Positions 38,376-49,526 are shown, counted from the stretch's first letter. The stretch: DNA of 50,589 nt from an uncultured cyanobacterium (GCA_903917565.1 CAIXBB010000010.1:1-50589), one strand, 5' to 3'. Translations and numbers: made by a program. Notes: generated by a model not told the origin, from the sequence alone.

Positions 38376-38639
38376 CTACTTCTTAGGGGCCGGGGGCACC
38401 AGGCTCACGCCCTCCGGTGGGGGGGTGGGATCGGGATCGGCGATCAGCATGTGCTGCAGCACGATCTCCGGACGTTCACTGTCCCGCCAGCGGATGCGAT
38501 AGGCGGGCATCTTGGTGCCCCTGCTGGTGGTCTGCTCCACGGGTTCCATGACCCAGCCACGGCGTGATCGCCCCTGGGGATTGCGCTTCACCACCGCATC
38601 GGCGTGTTGAAAGCGAAAACCGACGCGCTCACCACTCAT
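38376..38639 (-). CDS. Conserved cyanobacterial hypothetical protein
   Basis: 87 residues, basic, no membrane segment: VGFRFQHADAVVKRNPQGRS, then MPAYRIRWRDSERPEIVLQH and a Pro-rich end. The middle part looks like a small beta fold ('Y-I-W' strands). Function not recognised. It sits alone on the minus strand between ydcF and lysS. It is kept because the sequence is well formed and unlike a shadow frame. Confidence 0.7.
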   Translation of the reverse strand: MSGERVGFRFQHADAVVKRNPQGRSRRGWVMEPVEQTTSRGTKMPAYRIRWRDSERPEIVLQHMLIADPDPTPPPEGVSLVPPAPKK

Positions 38640-38677
38640 ACCAGAGCCCCGAGGGGGAGAAGGCCTACTGGAGACAA

Positions 38678-40198
38678 TTATCCCACTGCGTCGGTTCCCA
38701 CCCTCTCCCGCGCCTCCGGACGCAGCAGGGGGAAGGCGATCACGTCTCGGATGGAGGGGCTGTCGGTGAGCAGCATGGCCAGGCGGTCGATGCCGATGCC
38801 AAGGCCGCCGGTGGGGGGCATGCCCACCTCCAGGGCCTGCAGGAAGTCCTCATCCACCGTCTGGGCTTCGGGGTCCCCCGCCTGGCGGCGCAGCTGCTGC
38901 AGTTCGAGCCTGGCCCGCTGATCCAGCGGATCGATCAGCTCGCTGAAGGCGTTGGCCGTCTCCCGCCCGACGATGAACAGCTCGAAGCGCTCCACCAGCC
39001 CCGGCTTGCTGCGATGGGCCCGGGCCAGGGGCGAATTCTCCACCGGGTAATCCATCACGAAGGTGGGCTGCTCGAGGGTGGTCTCCACCGCCTGCTCGAA
39101 GGCTTCCACCAGCAGCCGGCCCACACTGTCGGCCGCCTCGGGGGCCGCCAGGCCGGCGGCCTCCATCGCCGCGGCCGCCTGGTCGCGATCGGCGAAGCGG
39201 CTGAAATCCAGGCCGGTCGCCTGCTCCACCAGCTCATGCATGGTGACCCGCTGCCAGGGGGGGGTCAGATCGATGGCAGTGCCCTGGTAGGTGAGGCGGG
39301 TGTCACCACAGACCTCCAGGCAGACCGCGGCCAGCATCTGCTCGGTGAGCTCCATCATCGTGTGGTAATCGGCGAAGGCCTGGTAGATCTCCACCGACGT
39401 GAATTCGGGGTTGTGGCGGGTGCTGATCCCCTCGTTGCGGAAGATGCGGCCGAGCTCGTACACCCGCTCGAAGCCCCCCACCACCAGCCGCTTGAGGTGC
39501 AGCTCGGTGGCGATGCGCAGGGTGAGGGGCAGATCGAGGGCGTTGTGATGGGTGGCGAAGGGGCGGGCATCGGCACCGCCGGCTTCGGTCTGCAGGACGG
39601 GCGTTTCGATCTCGAGAAAGCCGCGCTCGTCGAGCCAGCGGCGCATGGCGCTCACCAGCCGAGCCCGGCGCCGGAAGGTCTCGCGGGTGTGGGGAGACAC
39701 GATCAGATCGAGGTAACGCTGGCGGTAGCGCGTCTCGACGTCGGCCAGGCCATGCCACTTGTCGGGCAGGGGCTGGAGCGCCTTGGAGAGCATCACCCAG
39801 TCGGTCACCTTCACCGAGAGTTCCCCCCGGTCGGTGCGGCGCAGGCTGCCGTGGACGCCGATCCAGTCGCCGCCATCCACCAGGGAGGTGATCTGGGCGA
39901 AGGCTTCGGGCTCGTCCGGGTGGGCCGCCAGGAGGGTGGCCTTCTCGATGAACAGCTGGATCGGGCCGGATTCGTCGGCGATGGTGAAGAAGGCCAGTTT
40001 GCCCATCACCCGACGGGTCATCACCCGACCAGCGACCGCCACCAAATCCGCCCTCTCCTCGCCGTTGGCCAGGTCGGCATGGGCCTGCTGCAGCTCGGCG
40101 GTGCGGTGGCTGGGGGCAAAGCCAAGGGCATAGGGAGCCCGGCCGAGGGACTCCAGGGTGCGGGCTTTCTCCAGACGGGTCTCACGCAGATCCGACAA
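38678..40198 (-). CDS. lysS: Lysyl-tRNA synthetase, class II
   Basis: Charges tRNA-Lys. 506 residues. The N-terminal OB fold includes [20 protein letters not shown]; class II motif 1 region is [20 protein letters not shown]; motif 2 is [20 protein letters not shown]; motif 3 is [20 protein letters not shown], followed by [11 protein letters not shown]. All are in order and intact. It follows rpaB on the same strand with about 60 bases between. Confidence 0.97.
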   Translation of the reverse strand: MSDLRETRLEKARTLESLGRAPYALGFAPSHRTAELQQAHADLANGEERADLVAVAGRVMTRRVMGKLAFFTIADESGPIQLFIEKATLLAAHPDEPEAFAQITSLVDGGDWIGVHGSLRRTDRGELSVKVTDWVMLSKALQPLPDKWHGLADVETRYRQRYLDLIVSPHTRETFRRRARLVSAMRRWLDERGFLEIETPVLQTEAGGADARPFATHHNALDLPLTLRIATELHLKRLVVGGFERVYELGRIFRNEGISTRHNPEFTSVEIYQAFADYHTMMELTEQMLAAVCLEVCGDTRLTYQGTAIDLTPPWQRVTMHELVEQATGLDFSRFADRDQAAAAMEAAGLAAPEAADSVGRLLVEAFEQAVETTLEQPTFVMDYPVENSPLARAHRSKPGLVERFELFIVGRETANAFSELIDPLDQRARLELQQLRRQAGDPEAQTVDEDFLQALEVGMPPTGGLGIGIDRLAMLLTDSPSIRDVIAFPLLRPEARERVGTDAVG

Positions 40199-40258
40199 GG
40201 CAGGCAGGGCAGTGGAGAAGGGTCGCAGCCCATCCTGCAGGACCGGCCGACTTTGGCT

Positions 40259-41080
40259 TCAGCCCGCGGCAGCAGCGAGGGTGGCCTCACCCATCCTCTG
40301 GGAGGCGTAGCCCGTGCCCCGCACCGTGAGGATGAGCTCGGGGTTGCGGGGATCGGGCTCGAGCTTGCCCCGCAGCCGGGCCACGTAGACATCCACCACG
40401 CGCAGATCAGCGGCACGACGGGGCGGATAGCCCCAGAGCTGCTCGAGGATCTCGGCCCGGGGCACCACCCGCCCCGGCTCCCGGAACAGCAGCTCCAGCA
40501 GGCTGAATTCGGTGTAGGTGAGGGGGATGCGCTGGCCCTCGCGGGTCACCTGACGGCGGTTGGTGTCGACCACCAGATCACCCACCCGCAGCACCCCGGA
40601 GCCGATGGGAAGTTCCCGTGGCTCGCTGGTGGCCGCCCCCCGACCCATGCGCCGCAGGATCGTGGAGATGCGGGCCTCGAGTTCCTTCGGGCTGAAGGGC
40701 TTGGGCAGGTAGTCGTCGGCCCCCAGGTCGAGGCCCGCCACCCGCTCGGCGATGGCATCGAGGGCGGAGAGAAAGATGATCGGCACACAGGATTCGGCCC
40801 GCAGGCGGCGGCAGACGGCGAAGCCGTCGAGCTTGGGCAGCATCACGTCGAGCACGACCAGGTCGGGCTGTTCCTGGTGGAAGAGCGCCAGGGCCTCCTC
40901 ACCGTCCTCGGCACACAGCACCCTGTAGCCGGCCAGCTGCAGACGCATCATCAGCACCCTTCGCACCGCGACCTCGTCGTCGACGACGAGCAGGGTGGCG
41001 ATCGGCTGGGAGGGCGAACCGCCGCCATTGGAAGCGTCCTGATCAGCACCGTCGGTGAAGGAGGATGCAACCGTGGCCAT
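40259..41080 (-). CDS. rpaB: OmpR-family response regulator, RpaB (Ycf27) type
   Basis: 273 residues from the ATG at 41080 (an ATG at 41086 is an alternative). The receiver domain has LLVVDDE and phosphoacceptor Asp78 in LDVMLPKLDG, and the switch lysine in DYLPKPFSPKELEARI. The winged-helix DNA-binding domain has LTYTEFSLLELLFREPGRVV, LWGYPPRRAADLRVVDVYV and ILTVRGTGYASQRM. Overall it matches RpaB, the high-light and redox regulator of photosystem I genes and others, better than RpaA. The receiver differs from the common RpaB wording in a few places (SALDAIAERVAGL), so a close paralogue is possible. Confidence 0.88.
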   Translation of the reverse strand: MATVASSFTDGADQDASNGGGSPSQPIATLLVVDDEVAVRRVLMMRLQLAGYRVLCAEDGEEALALFHQEQPDLVVLDVMLPKLDGFAVCRRLRAESCVPIIFLSALDAIAERVAGLDLGADDYLPKPFSPKELEARISTILRRMGRGAATSEPRELPIGSGVLRVGDLVVDTNRRQVTREGQRIPLTYTEFSLLELLFREPGRVVPRAEILEQLWGYPPRRAADLRVVDVYVARLRGKLEPDPRNPELILTVRGTGYASQRMGEATLAAAAG

Positions 41081-41226
41081 GGGCATCACTCCGGTCCGGT
41101 CGGATGAAGAATCGCAACCATAACGCGACGCCGTTTGCAGTCGCGAGCTCGGAATCGGCTCCAGCAGTGGGTGTCTGAGCTGAAGGCAACATTTCTTCAG
41201 AATCCCTGCCCCGCCGGCTGCTCCCC

Positions 41227-42540
41227 TCAGGGCCAGCGGGCCTCGGCATAGCGGTTCCACTGCAGCTCGGCCTCGGCCAGGGCCTCGTCGCTGCCGAGCT
41301 GTTCCAACATGGCGCGCTGCAACTGGGTGTAGAGGATCGCCTGCAGCCGCTTCACCCCAGGAGTCGCCGGCACCAGCACCCTGGCCTGGGCCAGGGTCTC
41401 GATCGAGAGCAGCCGGGCGTTGTGGACCAGGCGCTCCTGGCCATCGCTGGGGACCGCCCCCCGCAGCTTCCGCTCCAGGCTCTCCAGGGCTCGCCTGGAG
41501 GAGGGCAACACCCGGGCCTCCTCGGCGAAGGCCAGCTGGTTGGCCGCATCGCTGAGGAACAGGGCGAAGCTCACCGCCTCCTTGGCCATGGTGCTCTGGC
41601 GGGGCACCACCAGGTTCATCACAGCCACATTGGCTTCGCCGTTCGCCCCGGTCAGGGGCGGGAAGGGGGCCGAGGTGGCAGCGATGCCGGGGGCGTTGGT
41701 CTGCAGGTTACGCAGGAAATCGGGACCACTGGCCACCTGGGCCAGATCCCCGGCCTGGAAGAGCTCGATGGCCCGCCGGTACCCCTGACTCACCACCTCC
41801 CGCGGCAGCAGCCCGCGGCGGTAGAGGTCGCTCCAGAAGGCGAAGGCCCGGCGACCGGCCGAACTGTTGAACGCCGCTCGCTGGCGGTCGTCGAGCAGCC
41901 TCACCCCCATCTGCACCAGCGCCTCCATCAGTTCGCCGGAGTCATCGGGGACGACGGTCACGAACAGGGCATAGCGGCCGGTGCGGCGCCTGACCGCCTC
42001 GGCATAGGCCGGCACCTCCTCCCAGCGGCGGGGCGGGGCACTGAGGCCGGCCCGGCCCAGCAGCCGGCGGTTGGCGATCGTCACCCGGGCAGTCAGGTAC
42101 CAGGGAATGCCGAACTGCTCCCCCTGCTGCTGGCCCGAGGCCCAGATACCGGCCAGATACCGATCCGCGGCGTCGGGGGGAAGCAGGGGGGTGAGACCCC
42201 GCAGCCCCCCCTTGCTGGCCAGGTTGGCGGCGAAGTTGGGGTTGAGATTGACCAGGTCGGGGGCGGTGCGGGCGAACACCGCCGCCAGCAGCTTGCGTTC
42301 GACCGATCCCCAGGGCACGTCGGTCCAGCGCACCGTCACACCGGGATGGCGTTGTTCCCAGGCCGCGATCACCCGCCGCATGTAGGTGTTGAAGCGGGGC
42401 GCCAGATCCAGGGTCCAGACGTTGAGCACCCGGCCCGGGCCGGGCTGGGGCGCCCGCCCGCAGGCACCGGCTCCCAAGGCGAGGGCGACGGGGGCGGCAA
42501 GCAGGCGCAGGGCCTGGCGTCTTGGCAGGGATCCGGGCAT
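41227..42540 (-). CDS. ABC-transporter sugar-binding lipoprotein
   Basis: 437 residues from the ATG at 42540 (a GTG at 42543 is possible). The N-terminus is a twin-Arg-containing signal with a lipobox near GAGAC (LLAAPVALALGAGAC). The body is a family 1 extracellular solute-binding protein: VLNVWTLDLAPRFNTYMRRV, WEQRHPGVTVRWTDV, APDLVNLNPNFAA and QFGIPWYLTA. Its likely ligand is a sugar. No permease or ATPase gene is near. It lies directly after mreD and is probably co-transcribed with mreBCD, an odd partner, so a role in envelope growth cannot be excluded. Confidence 0.85.
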   Translation of the reverse strand: MPGSLPRRQALRLLAAPVALALGAGACGRAPQPGPGRVLNVWTLDLAPRFNTYMRRVIAAWEQRHPGVTVRWTDVPWGSVERKLLAAVFARTAPDLVNLNPNFAANLASKGGLRGLTPLLPPDAADRYLAGIWASGQQQGEQFGIPWYLTARVTIANRRLLGRAGLSAPPRRWEEVPAYAEAVRRRTGRYALFVTVVPDDSGELMEALVQMGVRLLDDRQRAAFNSSAGRRAFAFWSDLYRRGLLPREVVSQGYRRAIELFQAGDLAQVASGPDFLRNLQTNAPGIAATSAPFPPLTGANGEANVAVMNLVVPRQSTMAKEAVSFALFLSDAANQLAFAEEARVLPSSRRALESLERKLRGAVPSDGQERLVHNARLLSIETLAQARVLVPATPGVKRLQAILYTQLQRAMLEQLGSDEALAEAELQWNRYAEARWP

Positions 42541-42543
42541 CAC

Positions 42544-43155
42544 TCAGCGCCGCCAGCCGGAGCCCACCTGGCGCCAGAGCAACAGCTGAAGGGAACAGAG
42601 CATCGGGGCGAGCAGGGCCGTGATCAGCGTCTGGGTGAGCAGGACCCGCAGGCCGGATCCCGCCAGATCATCCCAGCGCCACCCCGGCAGGGCCAGCAGG
42701 GCGGGATTCACCCCCTGGTCGGCCAGGCGGCGGCCGACCTGTGGTCCCGCCAGCTGGATCGCCTCCCGGGTGCCCATCCAGTCCAGGAGACCCCACTGCA
42801 GCATCAGCGTCAGGCCCAGCAGGGCCGTGCCCAGCAGGGCGAGCAGGCCGAGGCTGAAACTGCGCTGGATCGGCGGGGCCCGCCGGCCCATCCGCCCCCA
42901 CCACCAACCCAGAAGCAGCAGGGCGGGCACCTGGGTGACGCCGCCGGGGTGGAGGGCATCCAGCAGCAGTCCCAGGGCGAGCCCGGCGCAGGCCCCCGAG
43001 AACGGACCGTCGCTCAGCGCCCAGGGCAGCAACCACAGCACCGCCCAGCAGGGGCCCACGCCATCGAGGCTGAGCCAGCCCGGGGAGACCAGGACAAGCA
43101 GCGGCACCAGCAGGGCCGTGGCGGCAAGCAGGGGCTGCCGGGTGAGCAGATCCAT
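42544..43155 (-). CDS. mreD: Rod shape-determining membrane protein MreD
   Basis: 203 residues with about five or six membrane segments (LLAATALLVPLLVLVSPGWL, FSGACAGLALGLLLDALHPG, LGLLALLGTALLGLTLMLQW). MreD links MreC to the cell-wall elongation machinery in the inner membrane. Little sequence is conserved in this family, so context (directly after mreC, 1-base overlap) is the main support. Confidence 0.88.
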   Translation of the reverse strand: MDLLTRQPLLAATALLVPLLVLVSPGWLSLDGVGPCWAVLWLLPWALSDGPFSGACAGLALGLLLDALHPGGVTQVPALLLLGWWWGRMGRRAPPIQRSFSLGLLALLGTALLGLTLMLQWGLLDWMGTREAIQLAGPQVGRRLADQGVNPALLALPGWRWDDLAGSGLRVLLTQTLITALLAPMLCSLQLLLWRQVGSGWRR

Positions 43156-43895
43156 CAGCGCACCTGCACCTGCACCCAGTCGAGGGCGGACACCGGCGCG
43201 ATGAGCTGCACCACCGCCTCCGGCGCCGGATCGGCATTGGCGTCCATGGTCTGGATCACACCCACCGGCAGGTTCGGCGGCACCAGGGTGCTGGCGGGCG
43301 ATGTCACCACCACATCACCGGGACGGGCCTGGGGATCCTTCTCCAGGAACCGCAGCACGGGTCGGCCGGTGCCGATGCCGGTGAGCAGGCCGTGGTGCTG
43401 GGTGCGCCCCACCCAGACCCCGACCCTGCTGCGGGGATCGGTGAGCAGGGTGACGCTGGCGGTGCTGGGGGTGACGCTGCCCACCAGGCCCACCAGACCA
43501 CCAGGACCCAGCACCGCCTGTCCGGCGCGGAGGCCGCTGAGGGCCCCCTGGCCGAGCAGCAACTGGCGCCACCAGCCCGAGGCATCCCGGGAGATCACAG
43601 GAGCGGTGACCCGGTTGGGATTCTGCTTCTGCAGCTCCAGGAGAGTCCGCAGCCGCTGGTTGTCCTGCTCCAGCTGGGCCAGTCGGGCCCCGTCCTCCAC
43701 CCGCCGGGCCGACCGCAGCCATTCGGCCTGGGCCGTCCCGGGCCAGAAGGGTCGGCTGACGACCGCGTAGAGATCGGCGATCAGCGCCCCCTTGCTGAGG
43801 CGCACGGCCACGAGGGCCAGCAGCACCAGCAGCCAGGGGGTGATCCGTCGCAGGGAAGGGCCTTGGACGAAGCGAAGCCAGCGCCATGCCGGCAT
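43155..43895 (-). CDS. mreC: Cell shape-determining protein MreC
   Basis: 246 residues. One N-terminal membrane segment (ITPWLLVLLALVAVRLSKGA) is followed by a coiled coil (ARLAQLEQDNQRLRTLLELQ) and the two-lobed MreC beta domain, with VISRDASGWWRQLLLGQGAL, VGLVGSVTPSTASVTLLTDP and SPASTLVPPNLPVGVI. It organises the peptidoglycan elongation complex in the periplasm. Placed between mreB and mreD, as in most bacteria. Confidence 0.94.
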   Translation of the reverse strand: MPAWRWLRFVQGPSLRRITPWLLVLLALVAVRLSKGALIADLYAVVSRPFWPGTAQAEWLRSARRVEDGARLAQLEQDNQRLRTLLELQKQNPNRVTAPVISRDASGWWRQLLLGQGALSGLRAGQAVLGPGGLVGLVGSVTPSTASVTLLTDPRSRVGVWVGRTQHHGLLTGIGTGRPVLRFLEKDPQARPGDVVVTSPASTLVPPNLPVGVIQTMDANADPAPEAVVQLIAPVSALDWVQVQVR

Positions 43896-43900
43896 GGGGA

Positions 43901-44947
43901 TCAGGCCGTCTGGCGGGCGAATTCGGGGGTGTCGAGCACCCGCTCAAGCCGGCTGTAGTCCTCCAGGACCATGCCACAGCCGTTGACCACGCAGAGCAGG
44001 GGGTCTTCGGCCACGTGGGTGAGGATCCCGGTTTCGTGGCTGATCAGATCACAGATGCCGCGCACCAGGGCACCGCCACCGGCGAGCATGATCCCCCGGT
44101 CGACGATGTCGGCCGCCAGCTCCGGTGGGGTGCGCTCCAGCGTGCGCTTGACCGCCTCCACGATCACGTTGAGCGGCTCAGCCATGGCTTCGCGGATGTC
44201 TCCGGCCCGGATGTTGATCGTGCGCGGCAGGCCGGAGAGCAGGTGCAGTCCCCGCACGTCCATGGAGGTCTCGTCGTGGCCGTTGTCGGGGAAGGCGGAG
44301 CCGATGCGGATCTTGATGTCCTCGGCGGTGCGCTCCCCCACCACCAGGTTGTGCACCTTCTTGAGGTACACGCCGATGGCGTCGCTGAGCTCGTCACCCG
44401 CCACCCGCACCGACTCGCTCAGCACGGTGCCGCCCAGGCTGAGCACGGCCACCTCGGTGGTGCCCCCGCCGATGTCGACGATCATCGTGCCCACCGGATC
44501 GGTCACCGGCAGACCGGCCCCGATGGCGGCCGCCACCGGCTCATCGATCAGGTGCACCTGTCGGGCTCCCGCCAGGCCGGCCTGATGCACGGCGCGGCGC
44601 TCGACACCGGTGACACCGCTGGGGATGCCGATCACCAGGCGGGGGGCGATCACCCCCCGGCCCTCGTTGCCCTTCTGGATGAAGCTCTTGATCATCTGCT
44701 CGGCGGCGTCGAAGTCGGCGATGACCCCGTCCCGCAGGGGCCGGATCGCCCTGATGTTGCCGGGGGTGCGGCCGAGCATCAGCTTGGCCTCCTCACCCAC
44801 CGCCAGGGGGGTGCCGCGCTCCAGATCGATCGCCACCACCGATGGCTCCTGCAGCACGATCCCCTTTCCCGAGACGTACATCAGTGTGTTGGCCGTCCCC
44901 AGATCGATGCCGATGTCGCGGGAGAACTGGAAACGGCGGAAAAACAC
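43901..44947 (-). CDS. mreB: Rod shape-determining protein MreB (actin-like)
   Basis: ATP-dependent filament protein that guides cell-wall synthesis along the length of the cell. 348 residues from a GTG at 44947 (reads VFFRRFQFSRDIGIDLGTAN), which matches the family start. Phosphate 1 motif is DIGIDLGTANT; phosphate 2 is MIVDIGGGTTEVAVLSLGG; adenosine motif is GIMLAGGGALVRG. An amphipathic N-terminal segment for membrane binding is present. First gene of the mreBCD operon; divergent from ssb. Confidence 0.97.
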   Translation of the reverse strand: MFFRRFQFSRDIGIDLGTANTLMYVSGKGIVLQEPSVVAIDLERGTPLAVGEEAKLMLGRTPGNIRAIRPLRDGVIADFDAAEQMIKSFIQKGNEGRGVIAPRLVIGIPSGVTGVERRAVHQAGLAGARQVHLIDEPVAAAIGAGLPVTDPVGTMIVDIGGGTTEVAVLSLGGTVLSESVRVAGDELSDAIGVYLKKVHNLVVGERTAEDIKIRIGSAFPDNGHDETSMDVRGLHLLSGLPRTINIRAGDIREAMAEPLNVIVEAVKRTLERTPPELAADIVDRGIMLAGGGALVRGICDLISHETGILTHVAEDPLLCVVNGCGMVLEDYSRLERVLDTPEFARQTA

Positions 44948-45105
44948 GGGCAGGGCCTCTGGCAGCGGTGAATCATAGGTGGGGCCATCCCGGGGACCGG
45001 CCAACCCCCGGTGGGTGTGACAACCGGGACGAAGGGTAGAACGGTAAGGGAGAGGCCCCCGATCGGGGTGCCCCATCATTGATCCACTCGTTTCAGGAGC
45101 ACGCC

Positions 45106-45501
45106 ATGGGCGTCAATTCCATCACCCTCGTCGGCAGAGCCGGCCGCGACCCGGAGGTCCGCTACTTCGAATCCGGCAGCATGGTCGCCAACCTCACCCT
45201 GGCGGTGAACCGCCGCAGTCGGGACGACGAGCCGGACTGGTTCAACCTGGAGATCTGGGGCAAGCAGGCCCAGGTGGCCGCCGACTACGTCCGCAAGGGT
45301 GCCCTGATCGGCATCATCGGCTCCTTCAAGCTCGATCGCTGGACGGACAGGGCCAGTGGTGAGGAGCGCAGCAAGCCCGTGATCCGGGTCGACCGGTTGG
45401 AGCTGCTCGGCAGCAAGCGCGACGCCGACGGCGGCGGCGGCTTCAGCGGTGGTGGCAGCTTCGGTGGCGGCGAACCCAGCGAGGAGGAAGTGCCGTTCTG
45501 A
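45106..45501 (+). CDS. ssb: Single-stranded DNA-binding protein
   Basis: 131 residues from the ATG at 45106, with CAGGAG placed well upstream. The OB fold reads NSITLVGRAGRDPEVRYFES, NLTLAVNRRSRDDEPDWFNL, EIWGKQAQVAADYVRKGALI and GIIGSFKLDRW. A glycine-rich linker leads to an acidic tip ending EEEVPF, which recruits repair and replication partners. Divergent from mreB. A strong terminator follows at 45579. Confidence 0.96.
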   Translation: MGVNSITLVGRAGRDPEVRYFESGSMVANLTLAVNRRSRDDEPDWFNLEIWGKQAQVAADYVRKGALIGIIGSFKLDRWTDRASGEERSKPVIRVDRLELLGSKRDADGGGGFSGGGSFGGGEPSEEEVPF

Positions 45502-45578
45502 GGATTTCGGGCCAACGATCACCCTGGGGGCTTGTGCCAGTGACCCAGCCGGGTTATCAAGCGTCCTGAAGCCAGAGG

Positions 45579-45603
45579 AGGCGCCCCCCGGGGCGCCTTT
45601 TTG
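45579..45603 (+). terminator. Rho-independent terminator after ssb
   Basis: AGGCGCCCC / GGGGCGCCT hairpin with almost no loop, followed by a T-rich run. About 75 bases after the ssb stop. Confidence 0.88.
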
Positions 45604-45631
45604 CTTGAAGGACGCATTCAGAAGGTCGCGT

Positions 45632-46273
45632 TCAGGAGGCGTCGCGACGTCGGCGCCACACCCGCAGCCCCAGCCAGACGACCACCGCCAGGATCGCGAG
45701 CAGGAGCAACTTGTTGACGAGCCCCTCCACCGGCTTGATGAAGCCGAGCACCCGATTCCAGTTGCTGCCCAGAGCCCATCCCGCGGTGGTGAGGGCCAGA
45801 TTCCAGATCAGGCTGCCGGCGGTGGTCCAGAACAGGAAGGGACCGAAGGGCATCATCTCGATGCCGGCAGGCACCGAGATGAGCGTACGGATGGCCGGGA
45901 GAAGCCGCCCCCAGAACACCACGGCGGCGCCATGGCGTTGGAACCAGGCCCGGGAATGGGCGAGTTCACCGCTGGACACGCCAAGCCAGCGGCCGTGGCG
46001 GCTCAGCCAGCGCTCCAGTCGCTGTTCGTTCACGAGCCTGCCCACCCCGTACCAGGGCAAGGCTCCCACCACGGTGCCCAGCAGGCCGGCCAGCACCACG
46101 AGCACGAAGTTGAGCTTGCCCTGGCCCACGTAGAAGCCGGCCAGGGGCATGATCAGCTCCGAAGGAATCGGCGGGATCACGTTCTCCAGCACCATCGCCG
46201 CGAAGATCCCCCCATAGCCCCACTGCTCCACCAGCCGTTCCACCAAACCATTGAGAGAAACGAGCAGCGACAT
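45632..46273 (-). CDS. DedA-family membrane protein
   Basis: 213 residues from the ATG at 46273. Four to five membrane segments. The family site ENVIPPIPSELIMPLAGF and the second conserved block GRLLPAIRTLISVPAG with catalytic-like Arg are clear. DedA proteins act in membrane homeostasis, and some return undecaprenyl phosphate or other lipids across the membrane. Specific substrate not visible. It follows a terminator for ahcY, so it has its own promoter. Confidence 0.92.
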   Translation of the reverse strand: MSLLVSLNGLVERLVEQWGYGGIFAAMVLENVIPPIPSELIMPLAGFYVGQGKLNFVLVVLAGLLGTVVGALPWYGVGRLVNEQRLERWLSRHGRWLGVSSGELAHSRAWFQRHGAAVVFWGRLLPAIRTLISVPAGIEMMPFGPFLFWTTAGSLIWNLALTTAGWALGSNWNRVLGFIKPVEGLVNKLLLLAILAVVVWLGLRVWRRRRDAS

Positions 46274-46334
46274 GGGCGACGAAGCGGATGCAGCAGTCTT
46301 CCAGTTAACGGCCTCCGCAGCTGCAAAGGCCACG

Positions 46335-46360
46335 AAAAGGCCCGACCTTCCGGCCGGGCG
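46335..46360 (-). terminator. Rho-independent terminator after ahcY
   Basis: On the minus strand GCCCGGCC-GGAA-GGTCGGGC forms a hairpin with a GNRA loop and is followed by CTTTT. It lies about 35 bases after the ahcY stop. Confidence 0.8.
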
Positions 46361-46392
46361 AAAGAGGCTAGGCGGGCAAGCCCAGACCGGGA

Positions 46393-47835
<1,443 letters not shown>

Positions 47836-47926
47836 GAAGGAAAAGCTCCCGGACGGGAGGACGAAGAAGTGGAAATATCTGCAGAGACGCCGAGGCTTCG
47901 GGCTCGCTGGAAGGCAATCTACAAGG

Positions 47927-48442
47927 GTGGAACCAAATGACGCGATCGAGGTGTGCCATCTGGCGGACCCCGCCGCCACCGACGCCTTGGGGCGGAGGCT
48001 GGCGTCGCGGCTGCTCGCGGCAGGTCCCGGTGGCGCCCTGCTGCTGCTGCGGGGGGAGCTGGGCACGGGCAAGACGTCGCTGGTGCAGGGACTGGCCGCC
48101 GCCCTGGGCATCGCCGAACCGATCAGCAGCCCCACGTTCGCCCTGGCCCAGCACTACGACACCGACGCCGGACCCGACGCAGGTTCCGCAGCCCTCGTGC
48201 ACCTGGATCTTTACCGGCTGGAGCAGGGCGCCTCGGCCGATGAACTGTTCGCCCAGGAGGAAGAGGAGGCCCGCAGTCTCGGCGCCGTGATCGCGGTGGA
48301 GTGGCCCGAGCGGCTCAGCTTCCGGCCGCAGGGTGCCTGGGAAGTGGACTTGACCCACCCGGAGTCCGGGGAGGGCCGGCTGGCACGGATCACGCCGCCG
48401 GGCTTCACCCCGCCGCGATCCTTACCTGGAGCGCCGCGATGA
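47927..48442 (+). CDS. tsaE: tRNA threonylcarbamoyladenosine biosynthesis ATPase TsaE
   Basis: ATPase that resets the TsaBD complex making the t6A37 base in tRNAs reading ANN codons. 171 residues from the GTG at 47927; a longer frame with an ATG at 47834 would overlap ahcY. Walker A is [17 protein letters not shown]; switch-like [11 protein letters not shown] and LVHLDLYRL follow; and [10 protein letters not shown] lies near the end. Overlaps the 3' end of the convergent mutY by 38 bases. Confidence 0.92.
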   Translation: MEPNDAIEVCHLADPAATDALGRRLASRLLAAGPGGALLLLRGELGTGKTSLVQGLAAALGIAEPISSPTFALAQHYDTDAGPDAGSAALVHLDLYRLEQGASADELFAQEEEEARSLGAVIAVEWPERLSFRPQGAWEVDLTHPESGEGRLARITPPGFTPPRSLPGAPR

Positions 48443-49526
48443 TGCGGGCATTGGCGGCCGGGAAGGGATAGCTGGAGAGCTCCTGGGGGGCCACCCAGCG
48501 CACCTGCTGGGAGGCCAGCGGCTGCGGCTCCCCCGCCAGCCAGCGGCACAGATGCACCACGAAGCGCAGCCGCTTGTGGCTGTAGGCGTGCTCGAGGGTG
48601 ATCAGCTCCTCCCCCACCGTCACCTCGATGGCCAGCTCCTCCCGCAGCTCGCGCTGGATCGTCGCTTCGATCGCTTCACCGGGCTCCTGCTTGCCCCCGG
48701 GAAACTCCCACAGGCCGCCCAGCAGGCCCTCCTGGAGCCGCTGATCGATCAGCACCCTTCCCTCGCCGTCCCGCACCACCCCCACCCCGATCACCTGGAA
48801 CGGGATGGGCGGGGTGGTGTCCTTCACGGGGAAACGGCCGGGATCGCCGGCAGCGTAGGCAGCGCAGCGCTGGCGCCAGGGGCAGGCGCCGCAGGAGGGC
48901 TGGCGGGGGGTGCAGACGCCGGCGCCCAGGTCCATCAGGGCCTGGTTGAAGGCGCGGGGCCGTTGGGGGTCGAGAACGGTTTCGCTCAGCCGCCAGAAGT
49001 GGGCCCATTCCCGCTTCGGTGGCCCCGGATGGGCGATCAGCCGGGCCAGGACCCGCTGGACATTGCCATCAAGGATCGGATAGGGGAGATCGAAGGCGGA
49101 AGAGAGGATGCTGGCGGCGGTGCTGCGGCCGATGCCCGGCAGGGCGACCCAGCCCTCCAGCGTTCGCGGCCAGGGATCGCCACCAGCCGCGACCAGCCGC
49201 TGCGCCCCACCGTGCAGGCGGCGGGCCCGGGCGTAGTAGCCCAGGCCCTGCCAAAGCATCAGAACGTCATGCTCGCTGGCGGCGGCGAGCGCCCCGAGAT
49301 CGGGAAAGGCCGCCATCCAGCGGCGCCAGTAGGGCAGCACCACGGCCAGCTGGGTCTGCTGCAGCATCACCTCGGCGACCCACACGCCGAAGGGATCCAG
49401 GGGCTCATCGGGCCCGGGGCGGGATCCGTCGGGGCGGAGCTTCCAAGGGATGTCGTGGCGGCCGTTGGACTCCCACCAAGCGAGCAGGGCCTCCCGAAGC
49501 GGCTCAAGCGAGCCCGGAGCCAGCAC
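48405..49526 (-). CDS. mutY: Adenine DNA glycosylase MutY with NUDIX-like domain
   Basis: Removes adenine mispaired with 8-oxoguanine. 373 residues. Helix-hairpin-helix glycosylase with catalytic Glu52 (AEVMLQQTQ), LPGIGRSTAASIL and Asp153 (PILDGNVQRV). The 4Fe-4S cluster is C205, C212, C215 and C221 in the standard C-x6-C-x2-C-x5-C spacing. The C-terminal domain is Nudix-like (GGLWEFPGGKQEPGEA then RELREELAIEV), with the Nudix box better kept than in many MutY proteins. Confidence 0.96.
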   Translation of the reverse strand: MLAPGSLEPLREALLAWWESNGRHDIPWKLRPDGSRPGPDEPLDPFGVWVAEVMLQQTQLAVVLPYWRRWMAAFPDLGALAAASEHDVLMLWQGLGYYARARRLHGGAQRLVAAGGDPWPRTLEGWVALPGIGRSTAASILSSAFDLPYPILDGNVQRVLARLIAHPGPPKREWAHFWRLSETVLDPQRPRAFNQALMDLGAGVCTPRQPSCGACPWRQRCAAYAAGDPGRFPVKDTTPPIPFQVIGVGVVRDGEGRVLIDQRLQEGLLGGLWEFPGGKQEPGEAIEATIQRELREELAIEVTVGEELITLEHAYSHKRLRFVVHLCRWLAGEPQPLASQQVRWVAPQELSSYPFPAANARIIAALQVRIAAG

